A stretch of 26,252 nt of DNA, taken from NCBI GenBank assembly GCA_900771425.1, contig CAAGNV010000076.1, positions 1-26,252 of the forward strand, read 5' to 3'. This stretch comes from Bacteroidaceae bacterium. GTDB taxonomy: Bacteria > Bacteroidota > Bacteroidia > Bacteroidales > Bacteroidaceae. The notes beneath the pieces are model-generated. The model had not been told where the DNA came from. It searched no databases and worked only from the letters and a program-made list of their open reading frames with translations. Shown one piece after another: positions 24,091-26,252 of this stretch. Both the position numbers and the translations under genes were made by a program. Position 1 is the stretch's first letter; every line of letters starts with the position of its first letter.

Positions 24091-24992
24091 ATAACATGAC
24101 TTGTCCGGAAATAATATTATTTGTAGCAATTCCTATCGCGACAATCATCATAGTATGGCTGGCTTATCGTCACCAGTGTCTGTTGAAAGACCGGGCACAA
24201 CGGATGCGTGATGCCTTGCGCCACCGTGATTTCACATTCCGTCTGCCCACCAAAAGACTACTGTTTGGTGAACGTGCGTTGCAGAATGCTCTCAATGATG
24301 CAGGACAGGAAATACAAAAACTCGTAGCTCACAACGAAATAGAGTCTTGGCAGCGGCTGTCGCGTGTGCTTACCCACGAAATCATGAATGCTACGGCACC
24401 TATACAAAGCATAACCCAGGCATATCTCGCAAATTCTGACATCAAGGGTACTAAATACGAGGAAGGCATACGCGCCATTCATGACACGAGCAAGGGACTT
24501 GCCGCATTCGTCGAGAGTTATCGTAAGATGACTCAACTGCAGCAACCTATGTTCACTGACATAAAATTGCTTGCGTTCGTTGACAATATATCGACGTTGT
24601 ACCCTGAACTCAATTGGAACATCGATATACCAAACGACATAACGATTCATGCCGACGAAGATCTCATGCGTCAGGTTTTTATCAATATCATAAAGAATGC
24701 TGTTGAGGCAGAAGCTCATTCCGTTGCCATCAAGCATGTTGCCAACTTAAAGACGCAGGTGCAGAGTGCGACGACATTCTATAAACTGCAAGTCAGCAAT
24801 GATGGACACACCATATCCGACGAAATAGCAGAAGACATCTTTATACCATTCTTTACTACAAAGAAGACAGGGTCGGGGATAGGTCTGTCCTTCTCACGAC
24901 AAATTCTTATGATGCAGAAACTCAACTTGTCGCTTCGAGAAAGACCTGTCAGTGGTTTTAATGTGACATTTGAAATCGAGAATGATGCTTGA
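24087..24992 (+). CDS. Sensor histidine kinase
   Basis: The 301-aa kinase has one N-terminal membrane helix (about 8-27), with almost no extracytoplasmic sensor, then a short cytoplasmic linker. The H-box is 'LSRVLTHEIMNATAPI' with H97. The ATPase domain shows the N-box 'INIIKNAVEA' (N204) and the G-box 'TTKKTGSGIGLSFS' (258-270). The small size and minimal sensor region suggest sensing through the membrane or through a partner such as the neighbouring permease. Start ATG 24087 overlaps the regulator stop (ATGA), a sign of translational coupling. Confidence 0.95.
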   Translation: MNNMTCPEIILFVAIPIATIIIVWLAYRHQCLLKDRAQRMRDALRHRDFTFRLPTKRLLFGERALQNALNDAGQEIQKLVAHNEIESWQRLSRVLTHEIMNATAPIQSITQAYLANSDIKGTKYEEGIRAIHDTSKGLAAFVESYRKMTQLQQPMFTDIKLLAFVDNISTLYPELNWNIDIPNDITIHADEDLMRQVFINIIKNAVEAEAHSVAIKHVANLKTQVQSATTFYKLQVSNDGHTISDEIAEDIFIPFFTTKKTGSGIGLSFSRQILMMQKLNLSLRERPVSGFNVTFEIENDA

Positions 24993-25305
24993 CGAACGAA
25001 AGACAATGCAAGTACTGTTAACATTGTTGAAAACGGATGGCATCCAAACCTGAGCAAGTTGATATAATGCATTTTCAGCATGCATACGTACCAAGCGTAT
25101 CCGTCATACCGTATGATGCAGGACCTGCTGCCATGTTGTCTGGGTGAAGTGTACGACCTGTACCGCCACCTGATGCAACTGATTATCAGTTATATAAGCC
25201 AAGCTGTATAACCTTGTTGGTTAATAAGTCAAAGAGCTTTTTGCCATATGGCTGCAGGGTTTTTCCAAAAGTGGCTGCATTATGGACCAAATAGCGTTTT
25301 CACTG

Positions 25306-25336
25306 CAAAGTTAGACATTATTCTCGTATAAGCAAA
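25306..25336 (-). promoter_or_regulatory. Minus-strand promoter without an obvious gene
   Basis: Read on the minus strand, TTTG (25336-25333) and TAACTTTG (25313-25306) are 19 bp apart, a close match to the Bacteroidetes consensus. Transcription would start near 25298 and run toward the histidine kinase gene. The first frame downstream, ATG at about 25281, is only 19 codons long. Confidence 0.55.
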
Positions 25337-25856
25337 GAAATAACTGAGATTTTTCTTGTTTTATACAGATTATTAGTCATTTACGGAATATGCTCTTTCC
25401 GTGGCCTGATGTCGATAAAGCAGAAGAATTGGGGTAGGGGACAGGATAATTTTTAACCCAAAAATCATAATTATGACAGCTGTCTCCGCCAGCCTTCAAG
25501 AGTAATAAGACATATTCGCTTACTCTCGAAATCCTCCGGAGGAGGTTCTTTTCCTATATTAATTTCCTGTTCTCACTTCTATTTCCTTTTCCCTTTTTCT
25601 TATCATTTTCATTCCTTTTTCCTCTTTATATACATCCCTGCACAAAAACTCAAAAAAAGGGAATTAAAGGTTAACATTATCGATTCGGCAAACTAATTCT
25701 GATGACATGGACCGCTTCTGCAGTCAGGTCCACGATAATGTGCCGTGAATGTACTACAGTGCTACAAATTGACAATATTACTGGTGGGGTACCGTCAATT
25801 CGCTTAAATACCGTAGAAAAACATACACTAATATGGCTGATATCAAAATTTAATGT

Positions 25857-25864
25857 TACTTTTG
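25857..25864 (+). promoter_or_regulatory. Possible -7 element for the DUF456-like frame
   Basis: TACTTTTG matches TAnnTTTG, about 130 bp upstream of the ATG at 25993, but no good -33 element is present. Confidence 0.35.
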
Positions 25865-25992
25865 CAGAAAAAAGTTGGAAAACGGACAGAAACATCAGTT
25901 TTAGACATGAATTAGTGAACAAGTATTGAGTTATATATCTGAAAGCCTAGTCCGAGAGAAAGAAGTCCGAATTGTAATTATATATTGCAAAT

Positions 25993-26175
25993 ATGAGTGT
26001 AATTGAAATAGTCATATTAGTCTTGGCGATAATAATGTCGTTAGTAGGAGTCTTGGGTACCATTCTTCCGATATTGCCTGGGATGTTGCTATGTGCGATA
26101 CCTATGGTCACGCTGTACTTTTTGTATCCAGGAATTCAAGTTTCGCAAGTTAACAAATGTAACGTAAATACCTAA
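25993..26175 (+). pseudogene. DUF456-like membrane protein, truncated after the first helices
   Basis: The 60-aa frame starts MSVIEIVILVLAIIMSLVGV, followed by LGTILPILPGMLLCAIPMVT, which is the usual start of DUF456 family proteins (two hydrophobic segments around an LPxLPG motif). Family members are about 160 residues long, but here the sequence departs after 'FLYPG' (about residue 47) and ends with IQVSQVNKCNVNT. The break near 26135-26145 is followed within 60 bp by a new promoter, so an insertion or deletion may have removed the rest. It could also be a frame error. Confidence 0.6.
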
Positions 26176-26193
26176 AACAAAAGGGTATAGAAG

Positions 26194-26225
26194 TTTGCCT
26201 ATGTGGCAAAATTTTTGTAAATTTG
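26194..26225 (+). promoter_or_regulatory. Promoter firing across the right edge
   Basis: TTTG (26194-26197) and TAAATTTG (26218-26225) are 20 bp apart. The predicted start is near 26232, so the gene it serves lies outside the window. Confidence 0.7.
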
Positions 26226-26252
26226 TAGTGAGCAAAAGACAAATTACAAACA

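Larger units (their letters stand above)
24993..25992. other. Gene-free kilobase with scattered signals
   Basis: No coding frame here is convincing. Visible items are: GCAGGACCTGC (25118-25128), a small dyad; the perfect palindrome AACTGATTATCAGTT (25177-25191); a minus-strand promoter at 25306-25336; an almost pure pyrimidine stretch at about 25547-25632; and a TACTTTTG box at 25857-25864. On the minus strand, about 25260-25200, a short open stretch reads GKKLFDLLTNKVIQLGLYN then stop, which might be the tail of a decayed gene. The frame at 25702-25929 has no recognisable features. Confidence 0.5.

Noticed and set aside
25083..25165. A further 22-bp array
   Set aside because: CATACGTA and CATACCGTA are 22 bp apart, but no third unit keeps the phase.
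25702..25929. 75-codon plus-strand frame before the DUF456-like gene
   Set aside because: No recognisable features, and a possible promoter box lies within it. It cannot be fully excluded.

Overview
This window looks like chromosomal DNA from a Bacteroidales bacterium, most probably Prevotellaceae (Prevotella/Segatella-like). The reasons are: several promoters of the Bacteroidetes type (TTTG, about 20 bp, TAnnTTTG); families largely confined to or typical of this phylum (Porin_10 barrel, DUF4468, DUF5063, a fimbrillin-like lipoprotein, a BspA-type leucine-rich repeat remnant, a FeoA-FeoB fusion, a type IX secretion C-terminal tail); and a 44-residue peptide of a kind common in Prevotella and Bacteroides. 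All family assignments come from reading the sequence, with no database search.

Layout. (1) 1-1137: a truncated BspA-like gene (minus strand), then a gene-free stretch with a large stem-loop. (2) 1190-2287: an Abi_2/AbiF HEPN-family abortive-infection gene with its own promoter, a structured leader resembling the abiF RNA motif and ending in a terminator-like hairpin, and a 3' terminator. (3) 2288-4607: a 22-23 bp tandem repeat array, a 44-aa peptide gene, a fimbrillin-like lipoprotein gene and its terminator. (4) 13413-4881, minus strand: a tightly spaced run, DUF4468 protein, two-TM protein, putative porin, DAHP synthase, prephenate dehydrogenase, chorismate mutase-ACT protein, FeoAB iron(II) transporter, FeoB-associated Cys-rich protein. 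(5) 17343-13556, minus strand: DUF5063, DEDDy 3'-5' exonuclease, RlmI-like rRNA methyltransferase, a 22-bp repeat array, and a secreted TPR protein. (6) 17478-19842, plus strand: a single-gene unit for a large secreted protein with a type IX-like C-terminal tail, with clear promoter and terminator. (7) 19880-20088: 22-bp and 21-bp repeat arrays. (8) 23305-20109, minus strand: a MacB/FtsX-type permease and ABC ATPase, divergent from a response regulator and histidine kinase (23530-24992); the shared intergenic region carries two copies of a 17-bp palindrome. (9) 24993-26252: about 1 kb with no convincing gene, then a truncated DUF456-like reading frame and a promoter firing off the right edge.

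Functional themes: aromatic amino acid synthesis (DAHP synthase, TyrA, chorismate mutase) next to ferrous iron uptake; an RNA-modification/processing cluster; a two-component system that probably controls the adjacent ABC exporter; and a phage-defence gene with a probable RNA partner.

The most unusual signal is that four separate intergenic regions carry short tandem arrays whose sequences differ from place to place but whose period is nearly constant (22 bp, range 21-23, about two helical turns). In the largest array the repeat sequence changes while its dyad centre is kept. I do not know a described element that matches this. The Abi_2 leader with a possible pseudoknot and attenuator is the second main point.
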